Below are positions 1 through 11,041 of a stretch of 64,000 nt of DNA, piece after piece. The DNA is taken from NCBI GenBank assembly GCA_031002005.1, contig JARYHS010006964.1, forward strand, positions 1 through 64,000. The letters are read 5' to 3'. The position numbers and the translations under genes are program-made. The first letter of the stretch is position 1; every line of letters begins with the position of its first letter. The DNA comes from Vandiemenella viatica (Eukaryota; Arthropoda; Insecta; Orthoptera; Morabidae). The notes beneath the pieces are model-generated. The model had not been told where the DNA came from, made no database searches, and worked only from the letters and a program-made list of their open reading frames with translations.

Positions 1-2344
1 GTCTACCAGTGGATCTATTGGAAGGTAATGATGTAGATGTCATAGCAAGAGGGATCACGCGTGAAATTCAGCTGCGTAATGAAGATGGCCATTCCCCTCA
101 AAAGACCAGTGAATACTACAGACATACCGTGGAGCGACCGACTGCAAAAACTACGATCGGAGATGAGGAAGGCGAGAAAAGAGTACCAACGGTGCATGAT
201 TGCTGCCGATAGGTGCTTGCTTCTCGATAGATACAGGAAAGGAAGACTGCCTTTAAAGAGTATGCTAATAAAAACAAAGCAGCAGAGTTGGAGGCTTATG
301 TAAACGCTAATTTAAAGTCAGATCCCTGGGGCGTCCCCTACAAGATCGCAGCTAGCAAATTGAGACCACCGAATACACTAGTCAACCGTAAGAAGGGCAG
401 ACGGGACCATGACGGCGAATTGGAGCGCAACAGCTGAGGAACTATTAAAAGTACTATTACCCGACGATGAGGCAGTAGGTGAAAGTTTAGAGCAAGAAAA
501 TCTCCGTAAAGGTAACAATGAAATTTATACCTCAGCTACATTAGTGGATGATGTGACACCAGACGAAGTAATTAAAGCGATTAACGCCATGTCGCGGAAA
601 AAGACACCTGGACCGGACGGAATGGCTGCTGAAGTGCTCCAGACATTAGTGGTCCAGTTGGCTTCAATACTCTGCATACTATTTAATAAATGCCTTCAGC
701 AAGGCAGGGTTCCAAATATCTGGAAGCAGAATTGAAGTGGTGATCCTAAAGAAGGGGAACCCCAAGGATCCATTAAATCCTACCGGCCGATCTGTCTGGT
801 AAATGTGCTTGGAAAAGTGCATGAAAAATTTTAGTATGGAAACTACAGGAATACAGGAAAAAGTATGGTATGAGTGTACATCAGTTTGGTTCCAGAGCGG
901 GTAGGTCGACCGAGGATGCCATAAATAAGGCCGTGTATCTAGTGAAAAGTAGTAATAGCAAGTATGTAATAGCATCGCTGTCGACATTTCTGGAGCATTC
1001 GATAACTTATGGTGGCCGGCACATTTTAGCCGCCTGCGAGAAATAGGAATTCCTAGTAACCTCTATGGAAAGCTAAGCGGCTACTGTAAAAACCGATTTG
1101 CCAAACTGAGATGTCCACGAGTGACTATAGAGAAAAAATTAAACTAAAGGTTGTCCGCAAGGATTAGTGTGTGGACCAGTGTTCTGGGATGTAACATTCG
1201 AAATGTCCATAGAAAGTATGATTGGGCATGAGGAACTCCTGGGGCTGGTTGCTTTCGCGGATGACCTTCTACTGCTGATACAAGGTGAAACAAGGGACGA
1301 AGTAGAGATTAGAAGCAGAATGGCATTAGGACATTTACAAAACTGGTGCTCTAAAGTGAAATTAATCCTTGCACCACACAAGACTCAATTCATGGATTCA
1401 GTGGTCGCCCCAAGCGAAATCCAATAATAAAAGTTAACGACGCCTCCATAAAAAGAGCTAGAACTTGTAAATATCTGGGAGTCACGCTAGACGAGCGACT
1501 AAACTTTACTGACCATATAACGTAGGTGTGCAGTCGTGCCAAAATAGTGATGAACAAACTGATCAGTATTGGGCAAAGAAGATTTCATCTTCCAACGTCC
1601 ATAATAAGGAGGTGTCAAGACTGCATATTATCCTCGATTGTGGGATATGCTGCTAGCAGTTGGGCGCATAAGTTACGACAAGTTAAACCTCGCCAGGCCC
1701 TAAGAAGCGGACTAATAAGATTAAGTGGTGCATATAGCGCAACAGCAACCGACTCTCAGCTGGTTGCGTTGGGCGTTTGGCCACTTGACCTAGAAGTTAG
1801 AATGAGAGGGGCACACTATTGGCTACGAGCCGGTGACACCGAAAAAGTAGAACAAATTTTGGGAAAACCGGTTACAGAAGCACGTGAGATAAAAACAGTC
1901 TTGATGGAAGAATGGCAACAACAGTGGTCAGCGTAGTAGACTGGCAGGAGAACCTACAATATTTGGCAAACAATTCAAGAGAGATTAAACCTTCGTCACC
2001 TAGATCCGTCAACTGCACTTTTTCATTACATTACTGGACACGGGCCATATCCCAGCCTACTACATAAAATAGGACTAAAAGACACAAGCTTCTGTGAGTG
2101 CGGGGAAGAGGGTACACCCGAACACATCGTCTGGGATTGCACACAAATGGCAGAAGCCTAGAATCGAAGGATTTCATGAACTAAGAAACATGAAAACGGA
2201 AGACATACTAAAAAATGAGTAACTATGGCGCAAACTAGACGAAGTGACGCAAAACATATCCATATTGCAAAAGGAGAGAAATATGCAAAGTTTAGCGACA
2301 ACCAGAGGAAGGCCAAGTCAAGCCGACTATGAGGTCACAGAGTA
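1..2344 (+). pseudogene. R1-like LINE ORF2, RT and C-terminal zinc knuckle, decayed
   Basis: This is the 3' half of a non-LTR retrotransposon ORF2. Once frameshifts are followed, conserved landmarks appear in order. The RT motif TPGPDGM lies near 605-625, the catalytic FADD box (AFADDLL) at 1251-1271, and a thumb-like LGVTLDERL near 1475-1500. A Cys/His knuckle of the type CECGEEGTPEHIVWDC follows at about 2093-2145. An RT followed by this knuckle is typical of the R1/TRAS group. Several stops and frameshifts, for example after 735 and before 1167, rule out an active protein. The endonuclease half lies upstream of the window for this copy, but its counterpart is visible at 25051-26223. Assignment to R1 rather than a related clade is from motif recall. 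Confidence 0.82.
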
Positions 2345-3213
2345 ATACCCGAGAGCAACCACATTCGAATGCGTGTCTAAGCGCTCAATCAGCGAGTCAT
2401 ATATCAGTGCTGAAAACGCAACCAGCTGGTCTGCGGAGAGGAGTGCTTAAACCATAATAAAGGCTTTAAATGGACCGTTTCGCAGTAACACCACTGGAGA
2501 TTCAATTTACAAAAAGAACTTGCTAAAGCAACTCATATAAAAGTATATAGTGTATGTATAAGTTCTTTACTAGTACTCACATGAACTATAGTCCGATGCA
2601 TAAAATGTGGTCTGACATTGCAATAACACAAATAATAGATAATAGTTGCAGTCTCGAGCCGCTTCTCAAGTAAAACATTGTTATCTCTTAAAATATGTAA
2701 AAATTTTAATAGTTAGTAATGAGTAAAACACTACATTAAGGTAAGAAAAAAAGTAAAATGTATAAGTAAAACTTTTATTTAACAATTACTATTTATAGTG
2801 TGATTTAATACAGAAACTAGTAATACCAAATAAAACAATGAAGTAGGAATCTATCAATGCAGTACAACAAATTCAAAATTATATACTGTACTAATGAAAT
2901 TCTGGAGTTATATTTATTTTCTAGGCTGATGATTAAAAAATCTATCATCTGGAAACTATTGCCTTGTGCAATAACAGGTGTTTTATTATTAGTATTACCA
3001 GAACTTAATAAGGATAGATTATTGCTTTTAACTGGAAATGAAAAGAATGGGAAGGTGGCTATTGTGACACACGTAGTAGTGATGTTGGATGATAGTTTTG
3101 AAGTGCAAGGGCAGCGAATCAGATGATGAATGTGGAGATGATTCAGGATGATACTGAAATCGCTCTGTAGATGGCTGATCTTTGTCTATTCTATCAGGGG
3201 GTTCTAAATAGAT
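2345..3213. other. AT-rich stretch between LINE and Harbinger remnant
   Basis: This probably contains the LINE 3' UTR (to about 2520) and then AT-rich sequence. An 89-aa open frame at 2857-3126 on the plus strand resembles nothing I recognise. On the minus strand, sequence just downstream of the BESS exon is Ser/His-rich if read through its stop, and could be the eroded tail of that gene. I found no convincing terminal repeat for the Harbinger element here. The whole block is missing from copy 2. Confidence 0.5.
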
Positions 3214-3486
3214 TCAAGATTCCATAATTATCCTTCCAGCTGTAGCATAAAAAATAACATCTGATATAAGTTTATAGGCAATTGCCATCTGCTCCTTATT
3301 TAGGTCTTTTAACTGAATTCCGACTGATTTTCCCATGATATCCCATTCTTCTTCCTTTGAATTTAATAGCCGCTGGGCAGAATCTATGAGTTGTTCTTGT
3401 TTCATGGCAATATTTTTCCTTGGTTTCTTCTTTTTAAGTGGAATTCCTTCTTGTGCTTGAGCTGCTTGTTCTTGATTTTCAGGTGA
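3214..3486 (-). pseudogene. BESS-type C-terminal exon of Harbinger accessory gene
   Basis: The open frame on the minus strand starts right after a good splice acceptor (pyrimidine-rich TTTTGCAG, AG at 3487-3488). It reads SPENQEQAAQAQ, a basic KKKKPRK patch, and then a helical stretch near LKDLNKEQMAIAYKLISD that resembles a BESS domain. MADF-BESS proteins are known DNA-binding partners, and PIF/Harbinger transposons usually carry a second DNA-binding gene. A MADF exon lies on the same strand at 5675-5881 with a good donor. The transposase fragment 3535-5172 would therefore sit antisense inside this gene's intron. The protein ends at TGA after IIMES. The exon is absent from copy 2, removed by the 3.3-kb deletion. 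BESS assignment is moderate. Confidence 0.55.
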
Positions 3487-4002
3487 CTGCAAAATTAAAC
3501 ATAATTAATATAAGTATCCATTCTTTTTTATTTGCCTACGAGTGAAGTAGAATGGACAAATATTGCAAAACAGTTTGAAAAAAGTGGGACTTCAGCCATT
3601 GTGTAGGAGCTATAGACGGCAAACACATTTCTATTGAAAAGCCTCCTGGATGTGTTTCACAGTTTTACAACTACAAAACTTTTTTTAGTGTTGTGCTTCT
3701 AGCTGTGGTGAACGCTAATTATCAATATATATACGTAAATACAGGCACCAATGGTAGCGTCTCAGATGGAAGAGTGTTTAAATTTACAAATTTTTACAAT
3801 AAAATGATGTCCAATCAATTATATTTACCTCTAACTTCAAATTTGCCAGGTACAAAGACGCCTGTGCCATTTGTATTTGTGGGTGACAGTGCATTTGCTG
3901 TTAATAAGCACATGATGAAACCATTTCCCTTTAAAAATATTTCCCATGAAAAAATAATTTACAATTATCAACTGTCTCATGCCAGAAGAGTCGTAGAAAA
4001 TA

Positions 4003-4861
4003 CAGGACGTTCGCCGGGAAACGCAACCCACTGTTAGCGCTACAAGGAAGAAACTGCTCCCGGCGAGCGAGCGGTCAGCTTCCGGCATTGTTCGACCGTC
4101 GGCCGCGGACTATTTCATAATAATTACGCTTCATAAACTTGTATGTGCTAAGCATTTAAATGTGACGTAATTCATTAGCTTACCTTATAAAAGATGCTGG
4201 AAGTGTTCACCCTCTTGTGTAATGCACATTTCACATCTTCTGAACATATTTCGAGACACACGCTGCCCTAACTAACTTAATGATTCTTTGGGTGACTGTT
4301 CTAGTCGAAAAGCGATATCGTCAATTTTCTCCTCTGTGAGAATACGGTTGACCGACAGTCTCTTTTTGTTAAAAAATGAACCCGTTTCTCTTACTTTTTT
4401 AACCAGACGCAGAATTGTTGATTTAGCTGGCAGTAAAGCGCCAGGAAATTCGCGACGAAATTTACTGCGACACTTTTTAAACGACTTCTTCTTCACATAT
4501 GTATCGCAGAGAAATATTCCTTGTTGCAAACTGTAACGTACCATAATTTTACTTACACTCAAACACGGTACAGATTAGTCAGAGTATGAAGCCCCAAACC
4601 AGCCAAACCGCAAAGAAACGTTTATTCACAACACAGATTAATAAGAGAATGAAGTCACAAACTAGCTACAATGCAAAGAAACCGTTCTTAACAATGTAAG
4701 GGTCCCATTATACTGCGTCACTGCCCTGTTGGGGCAGCGGAGGTGTTAAACAGTGCAGGTGATTCACGGTGCCGTGTGGCGGGAGTTGCTTGCCCCGCTG
4801 ACCGAGCAAGTTGCCGACGGCAACAGACTGGGAGGGTAGCGTTTTCCAGGCGAACGCCCTG
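4003..4861 (-). mobile_element. Tc1/mariner-type element, internally deleted, TA target site
   Basis: The 859-base insertion is flanked by TA (4001-4002 and 4862-4863). Its ends are inverted: left CAGGACGTTCGCCGGGAAAC, right (reverse complement) CAGGGCGTTCGCCTGGAAAA. The allelic or duplicate site at 26508-26509 is empty, with a single TA and otherwise identical flanks, which defines the borders exactly. It holds only the N-terminal DNA-binding part of a transposase (4272-4562, minus strand) and no DDE/D catalytic domain, so it cannot move itself. Confidence 0.92.
4272..4562 (-). pseudogene. Helix-turn-helix domain of mariner-like transposase, truncated
   Basis: The 96-aa frame reads YSLQQGIFLCDTYVKKKSFKK, then RREFPGALLPAKSTILRLV, then RETGSFFNKKR and LTEEKIDDIAFRLEQSPKES. 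This matches the layout of the HTH domain (DUF4817-like) at the N terminus of many insect mariner-like transposases, where it binds the terminal repeats. It stops where the second HTH would begin. Weak similarity continues below 4272 in other frames. No catalytic residues remain. The family label is from motif recall and was not searched. Confidence 0.72.
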
Positions 4862-5172
4862 TACTTTTGACATACTAGCTGCCAAATTCAGGATTTTTCG
4901 TCTATATTGGCTTAAACATGGATAATGTTGACCCCATTGTCCTGGCGTGTTGTGCGTTGCACAATTACTTGCGAAAGAAATCTACTCAGTACATAACATG
5001 CAAATCAGTTGATCATGAAAATACTGAAGCTACGACATTCTGTCAAGGAAACTGGTGTCGAATAATGGAAGGTTTAGTGCCATTAGCGCAAACCACAGAG
5101 AAAAGGCAAAATGAGGAAGTAAATAAAACCATAGATACTTCCAAAAATATTTTAACCAAGAAGGTAGGATAG

Positions 5173-5674
5173 TTTTTCAGGAAAGAATGATAAATATTGT
5201 ACCCTTGTAAGTACATACATTATGTACTCGTGAATGTTCGCTATTTTCTTCTAAAAAACGGAGAAGATGAAGTACCAAAAGGACGGTACATACATGTCTT
5301 CTGTGCCACTTCCCGTTTGCATACAAGATTTCACCTGTAAATACCTAAGCACATTATTAATGAAATCATAGTTTCTTATTCAGATTTCAGTTAAGACAGA
5401 ATTTAGTTCTATACAATCTGTCTTGGAAACTTTATTGTATAAATAAATTAACTATGAAATCAATTTGTAAAAACCTAATCTCTTACTTTTCCATTCAAAT
5501 AATGTATATTGAATAATATTCAATAAATACATTTATTGTAAAAGTTACTTATTTCTTTTCTTTTATCTATTACCCTTATATTCCTCAAAGATTATTATCA
5601 ACTGCTATAAATACAATTATGCATTTACATTTCATAAAACAATAATCACTTAGGTATTTGAGTCCTTTACTTAC
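5173..5674. other. Transposase 3' flank, AT-rich
   Basis: No gene is seen. The stretch contains AATAAA-like and AATAAATACATTTATT-type A+T-rich runs that could end the transposase transcript or be intron of the antisense MADF gene. TGTACCCTTG at 5198-5207 is the unoccupied target of the SINE found in copy 2. Confidence 0.6.
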
Positions 5675-5881
5675 CTTTTTTAATTCACGCGAGTTCTGTT
5701 CTCTTTTTCAGAACTGCAACCTGTTGCTTCCTGGTCCAATTCTTTGGAAATTTCTAGCAATACTCTAAATCCTTCTTCCCGCATTTTGCGGTTTGTAATT
5801 TTTGTTGTATTTGTCCCATAACTGGGGCATATCTTTATAAAATTCAAAAATATTGGACCACACCTCTGTCTCTTTAGACAT
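5675..5881 (-). pseudogene. MADF-domain first exon of Harbinger accessory gene (copy 1)
   Basis: Starting at the ATG at 5881-5879, the minus strand reads MSKETEVWSNIFEFYKDM and then PQLWDKYNKNYK, the hallmark start of a MADF domain (hydrophobic helix, then P-x-LWD and YK). A frameshift follows, with the continuation KMREEGFRVLLEISKELDQEA in the next frame, and a stop before a clean splice donor (GGTAAGT, GT at 5673-5674). MADF proteins are Myb/SANT-like DNA binders. PIF/Harbinger elements use such a partner to bring transposase to the ends. The same frameshift occurs in copy 2, so it predates the split of the copies. Confidence 0.65.
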
Positions 5882-6221
5882 TACTGACGATATACACAAC
5901 CAATGGCACGAAACGCATTCATTCTCTGCTCAAAGCCGACTGAGCCGAAATTGTCCCAATCATTGCAATCGCGCTACGAACGACTCAATTTGCTCCCTGT
6001 CTGATGAATCTGTAAATTGTTGGTCGGGCTCTGCGGATCTCCCGATATCTGGAGCAACATGTTCAATTTGCCTACTCACGCGGCAATCTGCGGGCCCTTG
6101 CCGGATTGCCCCTATAGATTTGAACCGAAATTGCCTGGTGTGTAGCCGCCATAAAACTGACATTCTTACGTTTTTAACTTCCGTCTTTGCCTCGGTTTTA
6201 TTAAATCATGGATGAAGCATT
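5882..6221. other. Region between antisense MADF exon and transposase N-terminal piece
   Basis: This GC-richer block (about 5960-6150) lies between divergent coding remnants, so it may once have been the bidirectional promoter of the Harbinger element. It has short open frames on both strands with no recognisable protein. Copy 2 carries it at about 27805-28130 with small changes. Confidence 0.4.
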
Positions 6222-6560
6222 AGTTTCAGTAGTTGTTTCACAATGTCTGATGAGAACAAAAAGTAAAAATGGTCAAGAAATTGTTGCTAAAGAGGAAATT
6301 GTTCTTCGATCTGAATTTGCTTTGGGAATTACGTCATAAACGTGAAAGCTGGCTTAATTATTTACGAATGGTTACGGGCCCTTATTTGAAATGCTATTAT
6401 TAATAATACTAAAAACAAAACACTGCTTTGAGAAGGAGAATCTCACTCGTTGAGAGACTGACATTTATGCTTAGATTCCTCGTAACAAGTTCCAAAGATC
6501 TAGAGTTTACAACTGTAATATCGAAACAATCTCAAGATCTAGAGTTCACAGTTGTAATGC
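6222..6560 (+). pseudogene. PIF/Harbinger transposase N-terminal half (copy 1)
   Basis: The plus strand begins with a candidate start (MDEALVSVV at 6210-6236 region). After a frame change it reads NLLWELRHKRESWLNYLRM, then SLVERLTFMLRFLVTSSKDLEF near 6440-6510. This matches the N-terminal region of HARBI1-like transposases (ELR...NYLRM...ERL..TLRFLATG). It has no catalytic residues and is broken by frameshifts. It lies 3' of the catalytic half (3535-5172), an impossible order for one gene. Either the element is rearranged or two copies are juxtaposed. Around 6496-6560 a ~25-base stretch containing AGATCTAGAGTT occurs twice in tandem. Confidence 0.72.
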
Positions 6561-6581
6561 CACCGGTAGCTTCCCTAGGAG

Positions 6582-6628
6582 TAGGGATTTCGTCCGCGCA
6601 ATGTCCTCGGATTTTTGCTGTTGTCCTC

Positions 6629-6667
<39 letters not shown>

Positions 6668-7010
6668 AGTGAGAGATCTTTAAAAGCCCTGATTTGCTAA
6701 TTCATTCGTTTAAAGCAAGAGATATGAAGCGCCCTTCTTTCCTTGTACGTGCCTAGGAATAAAAGAAAATTACATGGATACTGCTTCTTGGACACAACAG
6801 CTTTGTGCTGTGTGCAAAATGGCTGTCTGTGATATTCATTTAAAATACAAAATATAAATAATATGTGGCTTTTAAGTTAACCCTTCCTTTAATCATATAA
6901 TTTATAAAAGTACAATGCATAATTAGCACAAATGCCGAAAGCGTCCCCGGATTTTTGTGAAAAAGTTGTAAAGTGTCCCCGGATTTGGAGAAAAAATTCT
7001 GGTAACCCTA
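6582..7010. mobile_element. Small non-autonomous TAGGG-ended (hAT-like) element, copy 1
   Basis: The left end TAGGGATTTCGTCCGCGCAA and the right end (reverse complement TAGGGTTACCAGAATTTTTT) start with the same bases. Both have a subterminal CCCCGGATTT-type motif, read outward from the right and on the plus strand at the left. About 430 bases and non-coding. No convincing 8-bp target duplication was found, so hAT membership is tentative. It contains a 31-base T run at 6631-6661 that is only a few bases long in copy 2. Confidence 0.5.
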
Positions 7011-7556
7011 TCATAGATTAGAATAAGTTACGTACCAAGAGAGATGATGAATAATTTACTAAAAACGTTGAAAGTTCGAATTTTGTAGGGAGCAAAGGAA
7101 GTTGGGTGCAGGAAAGGGGAGAGAGTGGGTGTGTCGGGAAATTGCCACCAGAGTGTGAGCTCCATTTCAATTAATTAAAAAATGAAGTTGTCAGTCCGGA
7201 ACAGCACCTTCTGCACCTCTCTGTACTGCTATTTCACTCTAAAATTTAACATTTATCACAGTAACGTTATGTACAATTCACTTGATATTATTTACTCTGC
7301 CTGCGTCTTGTAGAACGTGCTGTATGTTTACACGGTTTACACCCAACTGGTTTCCATGTATACTGTGAGAAGTAACTTGGGATTTGAAGTTGCATCACGC
7401 TTCAGTTTAACCAACTGAATAAAACCATGAATACCAGCAAAATATTATTCGTATAAATGGAATGAGAGAACGATAGTTACCAATTTAAAATTCTCCTAGT
7501 TAAGTTATTTTACGACAGAAACTTAATGTGGATTTGATCGCCTGAAACTAGCAGTA
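7011..7556. other. Non-coding stretch before the CR1-like LINE
   Basis: No gene recognised. The sequence is about 60-65% A+T, shared almost unchanged with 28915-29446, and holds no clear repeat boundary. Confidence 0.5.
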
Positions 7557-8917
7557 TCTTTACTGGAAAATCGCGCAAGTAATTCCGATTTTCAAAAAAG
7601 GTGATCGAAGTGATCCTGGAAACTATTGTTCCATATCTATAACATCTGTTTGTAGTAGAGTTATGGAGCATATTCATATGCTCGAACATTATGAATTTTC
7701 TAGATGATAATAATTTGCTTACAACAAATCAACACGGATTTCGGAAGAAAAGATCATGTGAAACACAGCTGGCCCTATTTACACACGACGTAATGAAAGT
7801 TATCGATGCAGGTTCACAAGTAGATGCAATTTTTTTAGATTTCCAGAAAGCCTTTGACTCTGTGGCACACAACCGCCTCTTAGCGAAGCTTCGAGCGTAC
7901 GGTATATCGGATCAGCTTTGTGAATGTATAAAGGATTTTCTAACTGGTCGGTCAGCAGTATGTTGTCGTTGAAGGAGAAAGTTCTTCTAATCTCGATGTT
8001 GCATCGGGTGTACCTCAAGGAAGTGTAATAGGACCACTTCTTTTCTTAATTTTTATAAACGATCTCGGAGACAAAGTGAAAAGCCTTTTTAGACTGTTTG
8101 CTGATGATGCGGTTATTTATAGGGAAGTAAGAAATTTGGCCGATTGCTTAGAAATTCAGCGCGATCTGGATGTTATTTTGGCTTGGTGCGCTGAGTGGCA
8201 ACTTACTCTAAATTGTAAAAAGTGCAAGACTATGAGCATAACTAACAAAAAGAATCCGATTGTTCAGAAGTATGAGGTACACAGTTCAGTTATTGATATG
8301 GTCGATTCTATGAAATATTTGGGAGTAACAGTACAAAGGAACATGAAATGGGACATACACATTAATTAGTTAGTAGGTAGAGCAAATTCTAGGCTGCGAT
8401 TCATAGGTCGTATCTTGAAAAATTCGTAATGAACAAACAAAGGAGATAGCGTACAAATCTCTTGTGCGTCCACATTTGGACTATTGTTGTGCCATTTGGG
8501 ATCCCGTTTCGTAAGGGGTTGATCTGAGAAGTATAGAGAAAGTACAGAGAAGAGCCGCTCGATTCGTGACCGCTTGCTACAGTCCTTATGAAAGCGTCAC
8601 AGAACTGATTAGTAGACTAGGTTGGGAGTCTCTGGTAGATAGACGACACACGTTTCGTTTAAACTTATTGGTAAACATGCGTACTCCCACTTTCACTTTA
8701 GAGTGTAGTGAAATACTTCTTCCACCAACCTATTTGAGTCGGAAGGACAGGAAAGATAAAATTAGAGAAATAAGGTGCCGGACTGATTCTTATATGAATT
8801 CTTTTTTCCCTCGTACCATTAGGGATTGGAATACACAGCAAAGAGATTAGCTTTGGTGCTGAGCACCCTCTGCCACTCACAATTTTGTGAATTGCAGAGT
8901 ATATATGTAGATATCTT
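7557..8917 (+). pseudogene. CR1/Jockey-type LINE reverse transcriptase, 5'-truncated (copy 1)
   Basis: This reverse-transcriptase fragment preserves, with frameshifts, IPIFKKGDRSDPGNY (about 7590-7625), the box-A region DAIFLDFQKAFDSV (7825-7865), VPQGSVIGPLLF (about 8010-8045), and the catalytic FADDA box near 8096-8110. The thumb KYLGVTVQ and the C-terminal RDWN end near 8850. There is no endonuclease, so it is truncated at the 5' end as is usual for LINE copies. The tail after the stop runs to TGCAGAGTATATATGTAGAT (8896-8915), a microsatellite-like 3' end seen in CR1-like LINEs. Stops at 7972 and 8367 make it inactive. Exon 1 of the zinc-finger gene starts about 110 bases downstream. Confidence 0.85.
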
Positions 8918-9025
8918 TGTACCGAACCTTTGTCAAACAGTTGTTTGTGCGTCGTATGTTGTTATTGCAGTGACTTGTTAGTAATATTGGGCTATTCATC
9001 TCTCAAGGCGTCACAAGGATACAAT

Positions 9026-9061
9026 ATGGAGACAATAGAGGCTGTGTATATTAAAGAAGAG
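9026..9061 (+). CDS. Zinc-finger gene, coding exon 1 (copy 1)
   Basis: The ATG opens METIEAVYIKEE and is followed at once by a splice donor (GAG/GTGGGT, GT at 9062). It reads in phase 0 into the exon at 15298. Short acidic KEE starts are common at the N termini of insect C2H2 regulators. The identical exon at 30922-30957 joins downstream exons 3 and 4 in perfect phase, which is the main reason for calling it coding. A possible 5' UTR acceptor (TTATTGCAG) lies near 8960-8970. In this copy the gene is cut off by the assembly gap before exons 3 and 4. Confidence 0.7.
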
Positions 9062-11041
9062 GTGGGTCTCTACCATTAATCTGTTTATGAAGTTGTATAA
9101 ATGTAGTTGACGTGGTTAATATCCCACGTATGCTATGATTGTAGGTCTTCTGGTGTATGTATTATATTGTGAACTGTAAATTGACAACTTTCCACACCCC
9201 ACAGAGCTAGTCTCTTGTATTGGGATGTATTGTATTGTATTGTACAGTTCATACGTTGCTGATTACTATCCACAACACCATGGACCAGCCTTTCATTCTC
9301 AATTACTTGGGCAACTTTGTTGTTATTTACCTATGTGGCTAATGTTCAATCCCGAGATTTTATTTAGTAATACCTATAAGCTGAATTACACGATGTATAA
9401 ATATGTCATGTATTTAGCAGTTGGAACGTATTAACAACTTCCCTTACAGTAACTATTAACGTCGTTTGAAGTATTTTCTTTTTCTCGTTAATTTGAATTG
9501 TTTGTTTTTAAAGCATTAGTTTGTTGAAATAATGAGTGAATGCCAATATATTACGATTGTGACTCTGAAAACAAAGGCCTGTTTTACAGATGTCTGGCAA
9601 CACATTCATGCAATTAAATTGATAAGAAGAATGCTTATTACTTTGAATGTACTGTACGGCGATTTCATTCCAGGAGTTTTTTTTTTATTTTTTTATTTTT
9701 TGTATTTATGATTATCCGATCAGCAGTATGTTGCAGATGACTGAAGCTTAGGTTCTGTAAATTTTGTATATGTTGATGGAATGACGGAACAACGGACAAC
9801 AATTTAGATTTTAGATAGCAATAATCTTAATTTTTGAGCAGCAGAAATTGACAGTGGAATTCTTACTATAGAACATTAAGTATCTCTGTAGCAGAACTTA
9901 TCGGCTATTCACATGAAACGTTGTCATTTTGTGTGAGGAGATATTGTGTTTTGCTCTCTGAAGACGACAGAAGGACGTTACATAGAGCCAATAAATGCTT
10001 TAGATATTCTGCTAGTGGTAGGTTTACAACTTATAGCTGCTTACGGAGTCTTACAGCATTGTTTAACAGCTGGACACTCCTTTCACTCGCCTGCTGTTCA
10101 CTTTGGTTGATAAAGAATTGCGAATAAGCACATTTTGCTCATTAGACCACATGATGTTCACGATACCTTTAAATATGTTGTGTTTGTTTGTCTGAAAAAA
10201 ACAAAGAATGAGGAAATTCATTTACAGAAACTATAAATGTTGTTTAATAGTCTTTCACTGTGATAAATCAGCAGGCTAAGCAAATTCACAAATTTACTAT
10301 TATGAAAAGTATTACAGGCATGGGAATTTCTCAATGATATACCTTTTACTAGATATGTATTGTACAATGATGTCTATGAGCTCGTTTTGTCTGTATTTAT
10401 TAACGTTTGTCTGAATATGTTGCACATGAGTTAAGCAATTGAGAAATTGCAATCTGTAGTTGTTGGAAAGTTATTGTCTTGAATATCTGGTGTTACATTT
10501 TCAGTTGAAATCAGTTAAATATGGAGTTCTTAAAGCATAGTCAAAATCTACTATATATTTGCTAGTCAATAGAATGTCACTAACTGATAAGTTGATTTGT
10601 AATAGTGAGAAAATGGAGACTTTAATTTTTCAGTGAAAGCCACACAGATTTATTATCCACTTGTTGCTAACAGAATTTTCCTGCACAACTTTAAATGTGT
10701 TGCAGTAAGAAGGGTTGTGCTAGTGTGTGAAGTATTGTGCTGGTGTGTGAAGTATTGTGCATAATCTTTAATTAGTTGCTAGTAATAACAGAAGATGATA
10801 AGATAAAAAATTAATACTCTAATATTTGTATTGACATGTATGTGAGTGTATACTATGAAAGTGCTTTTCTGTTATGTGGGTGAACATTGTAACACGTATT
10901 CATGGCTGTAATTGGCCCATAATCTTAGATGAAATAGTAAGAATTATGGATAGGTTTCATTTCATAATGACGACTTGCAGCCTCAGTGGTGGTTTACATT
11001 AAGTTGTGTCGGCTCGTGTTACTGTCGCTGTTTTGGCTTTG
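9062..11041. other. Intron 1, first part (copy 1)
   Basis: AT-rich intronic sequence. Open frames of 60-70 codons (for example 9225-9434 and 9921-10127) have no recognisable similarity. A 22-base phrase ending in GAAGTATTGTGC is tandemly doubled near 10718-10760 in this copy only. Confidence 0.55.

Larger units (their letters stand above)
3535..5172 (+). pseudogene. PIF/Harbinger (HARBI1-like) DDE transposase, catalytic half
   Basis: This is the C-terminal nuclease half of a PIF/Harbinger transposase. The first catalytic Asp is in AIDGKH (codon 3615-3617), the second in FVGDSAF (3886-3888), and the Glu in RRVVENT (3996-3998). The tail continues after the inserted element as FDILAAKFRIF and CALHNYLRKKS, also typical of the family. 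One extra base near 3587 shifts the frame ahead of AIDGK, and the mariner-like insertion at 4003-4861 cuts the gene just after the catalytic Glu. The matching N-terminal half is not upstream but downstream, at 6222-6560, so the element is rearranged. Copy 2 (26224-26800) lacks the insertion. Confidence 0.88.
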
